From Cylicocyclus nassatus (taxonomy: Eukaryota > Nematoda > Chromadorea > Rhabditida > Strongylidae), in contig CATQJL010000223.1 of assembly GCA_958299035.1 (NCBI GenBank), positions 1,668,359 through 1,732,358 of the forward strand: a DNA stretch of 64,000 nucleotides, read 5' to 3'. The notes beneath the pieces were generated by a model. The model searched no databases. It was not told where the DNA came from and was given only the letters and a program-made list of their open reading frames with translations. Below, piece by piece: positions 43,906-54,711 of this stretch. A program made the position numbers and the translations under genes. How positions within the stretch are numbered: the first letter of the stretch is position 1; each line of letters opens with the position of its first letter.

Positions 43906-44560
43906 AATATACACTAGGTCCTTCCAAGCGCTAACGGCAGGGTTTTCTGCGTCCCTCCTATCCTTAACCCCATGCATGAAGGAGGTTCCAGTTGCCGAGC
44001 AGTTCCAGAAAAAGGAATGCGAAAATATAATGGCACTCAGTGATGATGAGAAGAGAGGCCAGTAGCCATCATGTCAGGAGAGATTTGCTTGCACTATGGG
44101 TCCCTGAGCGGAGCGGATATTCTTCAGCTTTGAGCTAGGCAGCTAAGAATTGGCACAGGAGTTGATGTGTGCATGCTGGTTACAAAATTGAGATCATTGG
44201 ATTTGAGAATTATAGACTACCTATTGACTACCTTTACCGATTTTGCTGTACTTGCTAAGTGTTGAAATAGCAACGTGCCATGGTAGCGGAAATGGTTGTG
44301 TACGAATTCACTTCAGCTATCGATCTATTCAGTTTTCCTATGGCTTGATTTCTAATTGCAAAAGGAAGTTATAGCCGGCTTTGCGTCTCATTCTTCGAAG
44401 GAGGTAGTAATTGTATTTTGATTTTTCAAAACGTTCCATTACCAAAAAATCTCAAAATTGCAGTAACAAGGCAAGGAGTATGATTTTTATAAACTCTTAT
44501 TTAGATTATTTGATTAATTGTATTGAAGTATGTAGCTTGAGCGCGCTCTATATAAAGCTA
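43906..44560. other. Intergenic; decayed Helitron-like piece
   Basis: At 44127-44200, GCTTTGAGCTAGGCAGCTAAGAATTGGCACAGG and GTGCATGCTGGTTAC resemble the 3' half of Helitron B. Otherwise nothing recognised. Confidence 0.35.
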
Positions 44561-44627
44561 TAATTTTCGAGCAAACAAAACAGTAGAAACAACGACACTA
44601 ATCATTTTGTGGCGTTTCTTTCAGATC

Positions 44628-44828
44628 TTCACCTGTTAATCAACAAGAACTTGGCAGTTTATCAAAAAAAGCTATAGAACTCTCATCAGCTGCTAGCACT
44701 TTTTCTGATTATTTTGCAAGACGTTTCACCGGAAAAATGTTGTTTGTTGGTTCATTCCATGCATGGATCGGTGATACAGTGATAAGATTGTTTGATATCT
44801 GGGCTTTGAGTTGTGATACGCGCTAACT
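44628..44828 (+). pseudogene. BEL/Pao-like gag N-terminal fragment (plus strand)
   Basis: An open frame beginning near 44628 has gag N-terminal character (Ala/Ser/Leu-rich helices, SKKAIELSSAAS) and runs into the 40-bp segment 44754-44793 before a stop at 44826-44828. A TATATAAAG box lies at 44550-44558, suggesting retroelement promoter sequence. The rest of the same gag lies on the opposite strand just downstream, so the element was rearranged. Assignment follows from the downstream zinc-knuckle region. Confidence 0.45.
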
Positions 44829-45540
44829 AAAAAGGTGGGCGCTTTATCTCTTCTTCTGTACTGAGGACATAGGGAATAGTGATGTTTTTTCCCTTCGCAG
44901 ACTCTGCAACCCTCTCTTGTGCAATCTTTGGCAAAGTGCCTCTCTTTCCCACAGTTGAGGCATCTTTTATTTTGCTGTAAAAACGCGCGACGATCTGATA
45001 CGTTTGCATACTTTGAGCAGTCTGCGGCTTTGTGTTCGTTTGAAGCGCAAAATATGCACGGTGCCACATCTTGATAACGCGATCTTGGTTGGGGCTTTGG
45101 CGCGTACTGTAATTATTGAAAGATTTGTAATGAATTTCATTTACATGCAACATTCCGTTGATGCGTTCTTCTGTACAAATTTCCTCTTCTAATTCATCAA
45201 GTACTTCTTTCATTTTCCAGTCATTTTCATCTACTTTGTTATGAACACTTTTTTCTAGTACTCGGCGCTGTAATCTGTTTGCAAATTTACCTAGTACTTT
45301 TTAAACTAAATACGATCCGTCTAGATTGACTTTCTTTGCTTGCAACTGTGTGACTACTGGAAGTATCTGTTCGAGAAGTTGTCTTTGCGCAGCTACTGAC
45401 TGATTTTGTGCATTGATTTTTTCGAGTCGGGCTTGTAGGCGCGCGATAAGTTGTGAATCATCTCCATATTTTTTCAATAGGTCGATGGCTGTTCTCAAAA
45501 CAATCTTATCACTGTATCACCGATCCATGCATGGAATGTG
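44726..45540 (-). pseudogene. BEL/Pao-like gag: coiled coil and zinc-knuckle region, broken
   Basis: On the minus strand a coiled-coil-like segment (45498-45301) ends in a stop. A frame from 45213 (EVLDELEEEICTEER) follows, then after a frame change a Cys/His region containing CIFCASNEHKAADC, CLNCGKERHFAKDC and CRVCEGKKHHYSLC (about 45060-44860), the multi-knuckle array typical of BEL/Pao gag. Stops and frameshifts make it non-functional. No protease, reverse transcriptase or integrase is present. Confidence 0.72.
44754..45537. repeat. Perfect 40-bp inverted repeat around the inverted gag piece
   Basis: 44754-44793 and 45498-45537 are exact reverse complements (ATTCCATGCATGGATCGGTG...). The interval between is the part of gag that lies inverted relative to its N-terminal fragment. 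Confidence 0.85.
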
Positions 45541-45829
45541 TGATCGCGACGATAGTTTCTGCTCTTCTTGATCACTTATAAGGGTTCGATTGAAACAAAT
45601 CAGTTAGGACAAAATGAAGCCGTAATTATTTTGTCATGAAATTGGTAGGTATTCATGAACTTCCACTTAAAATGAACAAAAAACATAAAACGAACTTCCT
45701 TAAAATGAACGCACGAGTACGGTTGCTTAACTATCCGCCTAACGTTTGAATAAAAAATTTTCCTTTTATAGAATACGCCTGTTCATTTTTTTTGTAAACG
45801 ACAAGCGTAGTCTCCCTGGAGGAAATTGG
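45541..45829. other. Nothing recognised
   Basis: AT-rich sequence between the gag remnant and the satellite. Confidence 0.5.
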
Positions 45830-47845
45830 TAGAAGGCCATCTTTGCAAGGAATAGCTGCGTTTCGTGGAGGATTTCACTTAACCGCCAGAAATCGAAGTT
45901 GACGAGCTTGTACTCTGGAAAGCCCAGTCGTTTGAGAAAAGCAAGAAGCGATTTGGTTTCGAGAGCAAAAGGCTTGGGGCCTCTTAGCGAATAGATATAT
46001 TTGCAAAGAATACAACTGCTTCATGGAAAGTTTTCATTGCTGACAAAAAATCTTCTCTTGGAAACATTTGATTAAACCCTACTTTTGCCCTTAAAAAGAG
46101 TAGAGTGATCGAGCTGACTGCGCGAAAGGAATATGCCCTAGAGAAAAGATGTTTTGGCAAGGAGTACCCTCTTTTCATAGAAAATTTAGACTTTATTCCA
46201 ATTGGGAGCATGTGCTTTGACCCCTTTTTTGTCTCTAAAAAGATCTTCGCAAGGAATAACGTTCCATAGAAAAAAGTCTAGCGGCTATTAGCAGAAAGGT
46301 ACTTTTGCTAAATTTCATCCCAAAAATTTCCACTTAACTTGGCAAAATTCAATCTTAGGAGCATGTGGTCAAAAATCTTGCCTCTTTCCCTAAACAGAGA
46401 AGCAATGAGCAAGTTTTGACAACGCGGTACCAAAAAGCTCAGCTGTTTTTAGCAAAAAGATATAATCAAGGAATAGCCCCCTTTCATAAGGAAACGCTAG
46501 GAGCCATTTAGCGAAAAAAACGCTTTCGCAAGGAATACCTTTGTTTTATAGAAAATTTCCATTCAATATCTGGCAAAATCCATCTTGGGAGCATGTGCTC
46601 TATGAGTACCTTACTCCTGTCTCCGAAGAGAGGAGCAGTGAGGGAGCCTTGGTCCTTTTGGAAAATCATCCAAGGTTTTTTTAAAAAGATGCTTTCGCAA
46701 AGAATACCTCTGTTTCTTAAGAAAAAAAACTCAGCGGCTTTCAGCAGGAACACAATTGAGCAATCGAGGTTTATATTTTTTATTTTATTTTTTCACTTAA
46801 TCTGGCAAAAAATTCTATCTTAAAAGCATGGTTCAAGATTGTGCTTCTGGACCTAAACAGGCAAGCAATGAGCAAGCTTTGGCCTTAAGGGAAGAAGAGC
46901 TCAGGGGCTTCTAGCTGGTATTTTCGTAGAGACTACCTTGTTTTATATAAATTTCTACGAAATTCGGCAAAAAATTTAATTTTGGGATGTGTTAAAATTT
47001 AGTTTTTCAAACAAGAGCTCCACTTTTGAGCAGGTGCTCAAAAAATTCCCTACTTCTGCCCCTTAACAGAAAAGCCGTAAGCAAGCTTTGGCATCACAGC
47101 AGGATAAAGCTTAGGGGCTTTTAGCAAAGAGGCATCTTTTCATGAAAGTGCAATTGTTTCATAGAAAAAAGCTTAGCGAGTTTAATCAGAAAGATATTTC
47201 CGCAGAGATCATCTTCGTTTCATAAGAAATTTCCACTTAACCTGGCGAAAAAGAATTTCTGTGAGCATGTGTGAAAAACCCCTTCTGAATGAAAAAGTTC
47301 AGAAACTTCCAGCAAAAAGATTTTCCCGCAAAGAACTTTTCTGACAAGAAATTTACTTTTGAGACATTTTTGCCAACAATGTCTGTGCTAGAAGATTACT
47401 GGTTGAATAAAAGGCACGTACTCTTCCAGGGCAGAACAATTTCCAAAAACATCCTTTTCTTAAAGATTTTTCACGATACTTAATGAGAAATCTACGTTTG
47501 GCATCCGCTGGTAGAATCCATTTTTCTACCTTTGCTCAAAAGGAAAGAGAAGGGCAAAAAAGCTTGTGAAAGATACGAATAAGTTTTTCCACTCCAACAA
47601 GCCTCTTCCCTGCCCTTGTAAGAACACCCTGCTTTTGCTTTCAAAAGAGATATGATGAATCGAACTAGGTCTCGCTGGCAAAGACCAGGGACTCAGTGCG
47701 ACAGAACACTTTTCTTAACATTTATGTTGAAAACTTTGCCGAGAGATACTTTTGACCTTTTCTACTTTGTGAACATCCTACTTTTGATTCTGAAAGGGAA
47801 AAGAGCAGGGACAGACTTGGTCCCGCTTGCAAGAAAGACCATAAA
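45830..47845. repeat. Degenerate satellite, units of about 200-250 bp
   Basis: Recurring words in fixed order: TTTCATAGAAAATTTCCACTT, ACCTGGCAAAA, GGGAGCATGTGCT, CCTACTTTTGCCCC, AGAAAAGCAATGAGCAAGCTT, GCTTTTAGCAGAAAGATACTT and GCAAGGAATACC. Units are diverged with indels. The same satellite resumes at 53927-54711, showing that the LINE was inserted into it. Confidence 0.65.
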
Positions 47846-49786
47846 AATAGCGACTTGTCCGTTGCTGATCGATTTTTTTCTATCGGTGCCTCTTCTGGAT
47901 TGATTGATCAAAAACAAATTATGCCACCTAAAACTAGGAAGAGCGCATCTGGAACCCAGTCAGCTTATGCGTCTGTCGATGCTGTAAATCAGACCTGTGA
48001 TTCTGAGTTTTTAAGTCTGTCCATTGCAGACTTGATAACTGGGATCAGGGATAGAAACAATGAGCCCGTAATCGATAGACTGTTGAGTCCCCTGTGTGAG
48101 AAACTACCGATAGCGGCTCGCGGTGATATCGATTCGGAGAAACGGAGTCGAAGCATCGTGGTAAGTGGCATCCCTGAAGCGGATGAGCAGCTTCAGTTTT
48201 ATCAACGGTGTCTTCAGCTAGAAAACACCGTTGGTGAAGCACTGGATATTATGAAAGTTGAATGCAGGCCTATCGAGTTGTATCGATTAGGAAAGCCTAA
48301 CCCTTCCCGCCCCAGGCTGGTGAAGTGTGTTCTTCCTTCTCGATACTACTGGCAGCTTGCACTGTCTAATGCTCGGCTGCTTAAAAATAGTAGCTACTCT
48401 AACATTTATGTTAGACGGAGCATAACGACAGAAGAGAGGGCTCGAGACTTTGCTCTCAGGCAACAAGCCCGAGAGCGTAATAAGGGCATGGCCACCCGTG
48501 AGTGGGTGGTATATCGCAATGAGTTTGTCCACGTACAGGCATCCCCGTAGAAGCTCGGAAAACTTCTGGAATGGCATGGTAAGACTGACTCTCTGCAGAT
48601 ATCACTTATGAACTCCCGTGGTCTTGTAAACAAATTGAACCTTTTGCACGCCTTCATTTACGAACATAAACCAAATTTGATTTTTGTTACTGAATCATGG
48701 CTCAATGCAAGAATACTTGACTCTGAAATTGTGGCTGGTATACCTTATGATTTGCATAGAAGTGATCGAGAGAACCGCAGAGGTCGAGGCGTCTGATTCA
48801 AGATGCACCAACATTGAGTTGAATTTGCTGTCAGGTGTGCTGATTGTTACTACTGTGAACTAACAGTCCTTACGTTTACTATTTATTGCGATATATCGCC
48901 CACCTTCCTCTGGTAGAGATGATGATGATAAGTTGATGGATGTGATAAGCTCCTACGTTACGCTTCCGACCATGATGAAACTATAATTCTCGGTGGTTTC
49001 AATCTACAAATAGATTAGGTGACAATGAAAGCTGCCAATAGTACTTCTTCGTCGTTTCTGAACTACTTTCAAATCATGAGCAATTCGTTTCTTATCCTAC
49101 GTACGGTGACCATGTCCTTGATCTGGTTCTCTCTCCTGCCGCCCAGATTGCTAATGTAAACGTTCTCTCACCACTTGGCTTTTCGGATTATGGGATAGTT
49201 CAGTTTGAAATCATGGGCGTGGGGCCATGGGTTTGCCATCTCTTCCATTACCAGATTTTTCTAGTTGATTACAAGGCACCTAAACGAATTTCTTTCAAAT
49301 ATTGATTGGCTTGCACAGTTCAATTAATATGAGACATCTTCGGAAGTTTACCGTAGATTTCGCAGGATAATCTATTCCGCCCTTGGCATGTTTATTACGA
49401 TGAGATATTCACACGAAACCGTTATGAACTTACCGTCTCATGTATTTGCATGGAATATGCAAAAATGTCGCTTTTTTAATAGATTGCATGATCCATTGTA
49501 CCATCCTTTGTACAAGAAAGTGTGCCAAGATATTGAATTTTATATGGAAGAGTTTCTTGCTAATCGTGAGCGAAGTCTTGCAACAAAAGTATCGGCTCGA
49601 AAACTGTATCGGTATATCAATTCCAAAATAAAAGCCAGTGCCACACTTCCCATCTTGAAGATCTGTCGGGAATTTCTCATTTTACTGATGCTGATAAAGC
49701 CAGAACCCTAGGCACTTACTTTGCAAGTGTTTTTACTAATGATAATGATCATGAATTCCCTGCACCTGGCAATACTGCAATGCCAA
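47051..49786 (+). repeat. Inverted repeat 2, left arm (satellite plus LINE 5' part)
   Basis: Reverse complement of 54712-57452 with few substitutions. The LINE continues intact beyond 49786 here but stops abruptly in the other arm, so this arm is the source. Confidence 0.85.
47921..48550 (+). CDS. LINE ORF1 protein
   Basis: A 209-codon intact frame from ATG at 47921 (an upstream in-frame ATG at 47855 would add 22 residues). It contains RSIVVSGIPE, a central RPRLVKCVLPSRYYWQLAL block and IYVRRSITTEERARDF, the signature of nematode CR1-like ORF1 nucleic-acid-binding proteins. It probably binds element RNA. It ends just before the endonuclease frame. The inverted copy has lost frame by an 8-bp deletion. 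Confidence 0.7.
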   Translation: MPPKTRKSASGTQSAYASVDAVNQTCDSEFLSLSIADLITGIRDRNNEPVIDRLLSPLCEKLPIAARGDIDSEKRSRSIVVSGIPEADEQLQFYQRCLQLENTVGEALDIMKVECRPIELYRLGKPNPSRPRLVKCVLPSRYYWQLALSNARLLKNSSYSNIYVRRSITTEERARDFALRQQARERNKGMATREWVVYRNEFVHVQASP

Positions 49787-51776
49787 AGAGCCATCGTAGT
49801 TGTGTATACTTTGAGCCATCAGAAGTCTTCAAGTTTCTGAGGAAGCTAAAGTCGTCCACCACAGAAACTTAAGATGGCATCCCTCCCATTGTTTATAAAA
49901 GATTGCAGCTTTTCTGTCGATCCCGCTGGCACATATTTTCAATATCTCTATGCTATTAGGTGAGGTGCCGGACTTATGGAAGCATGCCCTGGTGACTGAT
50001 GTCCCAAAGATCCAAGGAGCTAAGTTGATTAGTGATTTTCGACCAATTAGTCATCTACCAGCGTCATCTAAAGTCATGGGAAAAATTATAAGAGATGGAC
50101 TGTTGTCATGGCTCAACAAAATGCATTTGATCCCACCTGAGCAGCATGGCTTCATTAGCGGTGCCTCTACTACGACTAACCTTGTTGATAGTACTTACGA
50201 TTGGATGCTAGCTTTGAACTACCGAAATTCTGTAGATGTGCTTTATATTGATCTGTCTAAAGCATTTGACAGAGTCAGCCACGGTAAACTGCTACTCAAG
50301 TTGAAGACACTAGGCATAGATGCTCTTTGCTCGACTGGTTTGCCTCATATCTGCACAACCGTTTTATGACAGTCAAGGTTCGCAATAAGTTATCGCATGC
50401 ATATAGTTGTGCAAGTGGTGTTCCGCAAGGGGCAGTGTTGTTGACTCTACTTTTTCTGATATATACACTCGATCTACCTCGAAGACTTCAAACCTCCTCT
50501 AATAAAAAAGTGCAGATGTATGGTGATGATATCAAAATATACGGTATATATAGTCTTGAAGATCAATCGCAGGTTCACTCAGCATTGCAACAGTCGCTTA
50601 CACAGTTAGTCACTTGGGCTGATCAATGGGATTTATCACATCTTACAAGGAGGTCTTTTCGGTCAAAAAGGCCTTTTCACATGACACTGATATGACTATA
50701 AAGAGCGTCAAATGCTGATTCCAAATCTGTCTTCATTATCTGTCGAGCGCCTCCAGACGTCGAATTATGAGCGTTGAGTTGAGAAATTGAATGCATAATT
50801 AGGACGATATTCGTCAGAATTGCTCAAATGGTCCAAAGTTGATTATCAAATTATTGAACAACACCTTCTGTCCAAAGAACTCATACTTAACACTGCTCTA
50901 TTTGAGCGCTGAGAAGACCGTAAAATTTTATTTTACTTAGATTATGCTTTCATTCTTCGCACCAAAAAATACTCATAACTCAGCATGCAGAAACGCTCGG
51001 CAGGTAATCAAATCAGATTTGGAATCAGCGTTTGATGCTCTTCTAAGTGGTATAAAACTCATTTCGAAAGGCCACTTTGACTAATCGGACCTCTCTCGTT
51101 AGTAAAAGCTTTGTTCTGCGTATGGGTGACCTGTTTGCAGGCACTTACGTGGTTGGTGGCACTGCTTTGAGGGTGTGTTGCTCAGCTAGAGATTTAGGAG
51201 TGATCATTGATTCAAGGCTTAGATTTACTGAGCAGGTAGACGCTATTGTAAAGAGAGCTTACTCTTCTTTGTTCTTACTTTTCCGAAGTGTAAAAATTAA
51301 CTCTTCTTTTCTGACGCGTCTTTATGACTCTTGTTCGTCCACACCTGGAATATTGTTCCCAAGTGTGGAATCCTACTAGAAGGAAGAACATTTGTAAGCT
51401 TGAAAAGGTACAAAAACCTTTACACGTCTTTTGAACGCATTTCTTTCAAAAGTGTCCCACCTGCTTATAAGTATATACGGTTAAAAAAGCTTACTCTCTA
51501 GCGCTTTCTTATCGCCGTAATATCTCTGATCTTGTTTTCTGTTTCCAAGTGCTCAAAGAGGAGATCAGACTAAAAGCTAGTAAGTACTGGATATTTATGC
51601 CAGCTAGTCAAAAATTGGGAGGTTTCAACTTACATTATGCCAAGATCATGAAACACAAGAGGGAGAAAATGTACAACAACATATTTGGATTGAGAACCTT
51701 TTTTTATCAAGGACATTTCTACTTGAAATTTGTCAGACCTGTTCATTGGGGAGTTAGGTTGGTGGACACCTAGCTA
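48597..51776 (+). pseudogene. LINE ORF2: endonuclease and reverse transcriptase, broken
   Basis: The endonuclease start is seen as NSRGLVNKLNLLHAFIYEH and VTESWLN (48608-48793), ending in a stop. The reverse transcriptase is seen as ISDFRPISHL, LYIDLSKAFDRVSH (49950-50369) and, in another frame, GVPQGAVLLTLLFLIY and MYGDDIKIY (50327-50695; YGDD at 50519-50530). The thumb region ARDLGVIIDSRLRF follows after the MITE. Frame changes near 50320 and several stops show decay. Confidence 0.75.
50646..51098. mobile_element. CAAGGG-family MITE in the LINE, TSD TTA
   Basis: Ends CAAGGAGGTCTTTTCGGTC and GACTAATCGGACCTCTCTCG, flanked by TTA (50643-50645, 51099-51101). Removing it with one TTA restores the LINE frame across the junction, which fixes the borders. 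Confidence 0.82.
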
Positions 51777-51832
51777 AACCAATACCCTCGCTTGAACCGC
51801 CCCGATTATCCTTGAGCGATAGCAGTCCCCAC

Positions 51833-53679
51833 CAGAGGTGCGATAGGGGGAGCCAAGTCTCCCCCTACCTTCACTTTTGAGCTGGTACGGGGTGACCACC
51901 TTCACTTTTGGAATAAAAAATTTTTCGCTGGACGACAAAGAAGGAAAATAAGCAAAACAAACGCAAAAAAGATTATTGAAAGCATATATTTATGTATACG
52001 GCGGCATATATATTTAAAATAAAGGTTTTTAGTAAATGGTGTATTTGGAAGTAAAGCTTAGCAAAACTGTACGGATTTTATTAAGCAAATTATGTTACAA
52101 CGTATAGCGAAGGAAGTAGGTCGATCCAGGCAGTAACGGCCGAGAACCAGAATTTTGAATATTTGAATAGTGAAAAATCATGCGAAATTTCCACTGTTAT
52201 AAATCTGTTGTTTGAAGATGTCAGCAGTTGCGACTTTATAGGTCTTGAAGAGTAGATGTTGCTCTATCAGCTAGTGAAGGAATCGGATCGATTTAAGAGA
52301 TAGTCGTTGAAAACCAGAGTTTTAAAACTTTTTGCCATTTTTGCGTGTTTTTTGACTTTTGAGAGTTAAACTCTTATAAATCTTGAATGTGGAAGTGTAT
52401 GATGTTGCGACTTCATAGGTTTTATAGAGTAAGGTTTGCCTTATCAGAATATGTCTTGTCCGTTCCGATCCATTGAAACATCTCCGAGATCCAGGCTCTT
52501 GAAAAAGCAGGTAAAAAACAGCTTTTTGAACTTCAACAGCTCGTAAGTTCTTCAGAACTGCATGAATCATGTTGCGACTTCATAGGTTAGATTCTTCTCA
52601 TCAAGAGCTTTCAGATGATATATAATATGTGGGGGTTTAGAGCCTCCTGCGAATTATGACCGGGGGGGGGGGAGACTTTTCAGGCCAAAGTCTCCCCCTC
52701 GCCCATTTTAATGTATTGGCTGGATGGGCGAGGGGGAGACTTTGGCCTAAAAAGTCTCCCCCCCCCCCCCCGGGCATAATTCGTAGGAGGCTCTAAACCC
52801 TTACACATCATATATCATCTGAAAGCTCTTGATGAGAAGAATCTAACCTATGAAGTCGCAACATGATTCATGCAGTTCTGAAGAAGTTACGAGCTGTTGA
52901 AGTTCAAAAAGCTGTTTTTTACCTGCTTTTTCAAGAGCCTGGATCTCGGAGATGTTTCAATGGATCGGAACGGACAAGACATATTCTGATAAGGCAAACC
53001 TTACTCTATAAAACCTATGAAGTCGCAACATCATACACTTCCACATTCAAGATTTATAAGAGTTTAACTCTCAAAAGTCAAAAAACACGCAAAAATGGCA
53101 AAAAGTTTTAGAACTCTGGTTTTCAACGACTATCTCTTAAATCGACCCGATTCCTTCACTAGCTGATAGAGCAACATCTACTCTTCAAAACCTATGAAGT
53201 CGCAACTGCTGGCATCTTCAAACAACAGATTTATAACAGTGGAAATTTCGCATGATTTTTCACTATTCAAATATTCAAAATTCTGGTTCTCGGCCGTTAC
53301 TGCCTGGATCGATCTACTTTCTTCGCTGTACGTTATAACAAAATTTGCTTAATAAAATCCGTACAGTCCAACAAACTTCTACTTCCAAATACACCATTTA
53401 CTAAACACGTCTATTTTAAATTTTTATAAATAAAATTTATAGATATTTTTAATATTCATCGTATCTGTGGCCCTAAAGAGGGCCGTTGGGTCGACGTTAG
53501 ACCTAGAAAGATAGCTCCGTTCGTCCGTTCTATCCTCCCCCCGCACCTCCCCCCCCCCCCCCCCGCCGACGTTTTTGGGAGGTGAGTGTCCGACACTACC
53601 ACCTTCACTTTTGGCCGGCCAGTGGTAGCTGAAACCACCTTCACTTTTGGGGGACCCGGCTCCCCCTATCGCACCTCTG
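51833..53679. mobile_element. hAT foldback element, 8-bp TSD GTCCCCAC
   Basis: Ends CAGAGGTGCGATAGGGGG and its complement, flanked by perfect GTCCCCAC (51825-51832 and 53680-53687). Arms of about 700 bp (52010-52700 / 52740-53420) are nearly identical; an 82-codon frame in both arms differs at one residue. The centre has G and C homopolymers and GGGCGAGGGGGAGACTTTGG in both orientations. CCACCTTCACTTTTGG repeats near both ends. No transposase. Confidence 0.85.
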
Positions 53680-53926
53680 GTCCCCACTGTTATTCACCTG
53701 GCATTTCAATTCATATATAGCCGTATAATTTATTCGCATTTGAATGCATCTTTTTTCGTTGTTGTGGGTACACTATCCCATGCTTTCTTTTGCTCAACTC
53801 ATCGAAGTACGAGCTTTCTTTGTTGTTCTTTGAATGTCTAGGACGACTGGCCCCACGCTAACAGTTTTTTCATAGTTTAAATGGTACACCTTGAGTGTAA
53901 AGATAAAGATAAAGATAAAAGACAAG

Positions 53927-54711
53927 ACACTTCTTTGGCATTTCTTAGGCTTAAGAAATTTTGCCGAAAGATCTTTCGAAACTATGGGAACACCCTACTT
54001 TTGCCTCTGAAAAGCAAAGAGCAAGGACCTGGTCTTGCTGGCAGAAATACCAGCGACTTCATAGGATACGCGGCAGTACATTTTTTCAACAATTGCTATG
54101 CTCAAAAATTTTGCCGAAAGATAGTTTGACGCTTTCTACTCTAAAAACATCCTAGTTTTGACTTTGAAAGAGAAAAGAGCAGGTCAGACTTGGTCTCGCT
54201 GGCATATAAAGGACTTTATGCGGTAAGGCACTTTTCTATAATTTCCTAAGCTTTAGAGATAAATTTCAAAGAACTTCGCAGAAAGATACTTTTGAGGTCG
54301 CCTATTCTAGAAACACCTTGCTTTTGCCCTTGAAAAAGAAATGCATGGCCAATTTGGTCTCTCTAGCAGAAAAGAGCAGGAAATTCATGTAACGGGACAT
54401 TTTTTCTAAAGCGATTCTCAGGCTTGCCTATGCCGAAGGATAATTTTGAGATTTTTTATTCTGGGATGTCCTACTTTGCCTCGAAAAAAGAAGAAAGCAG
54501 GGCAAACTGCTGGCAGAATAGACCAGGGACTTTATGCGATAGGACACTTTTCTAGGAACTCCCACGCTTAACAAATAAATTTCAAAAAACTTCACTGAAA
54601 CATGCTTTTGACATTCTTCACCCTAAGAACATCCTAATTTTGCCTTCAAAAAGGAAAATAGCAGGGCGAACTTTGTCTCACTGGAAGAAAAGACCAGAGA
54701 CTCTGGCTCCT
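53927..54711. repeat. Degenerate satellite, continued after the LINE
   Basis: Units with ATTTCAAAGAACTTCGC.GAAAGATACTTTTGA, CATCCTA.TTTTGCC, AAAGAGCAGG and GGTCTCGCTGGCA recur three to four times, matching 47560-47840. Confidence 0.65.

Larger units (their letters stand above)
47846..53926 (+). mobile_element. CR1/Jockey-like LINE with two nested insertions
   Basis: It carries ORF1, endonuclease, and reverse transcriptase pieces, and a 3' tail of TAAAGA repeats (53898-53920), the short-repeat tail seen in CR1-type LINEs. Flanks are satellite on both sides. A MITE (50646-51098) and a hAT foldback (51833-53679) are nested. Without them it is about 3.8 kb. ORF2 has stops and frameshifts, so it is inactive. 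Confidence 0.78.

Noticed and set aside
52322..53111. Nearly identical 82-codon ORFs facing each other
   Set aside because: They are the two arms of the hAT foldback read in mirror; no recognisable protein.
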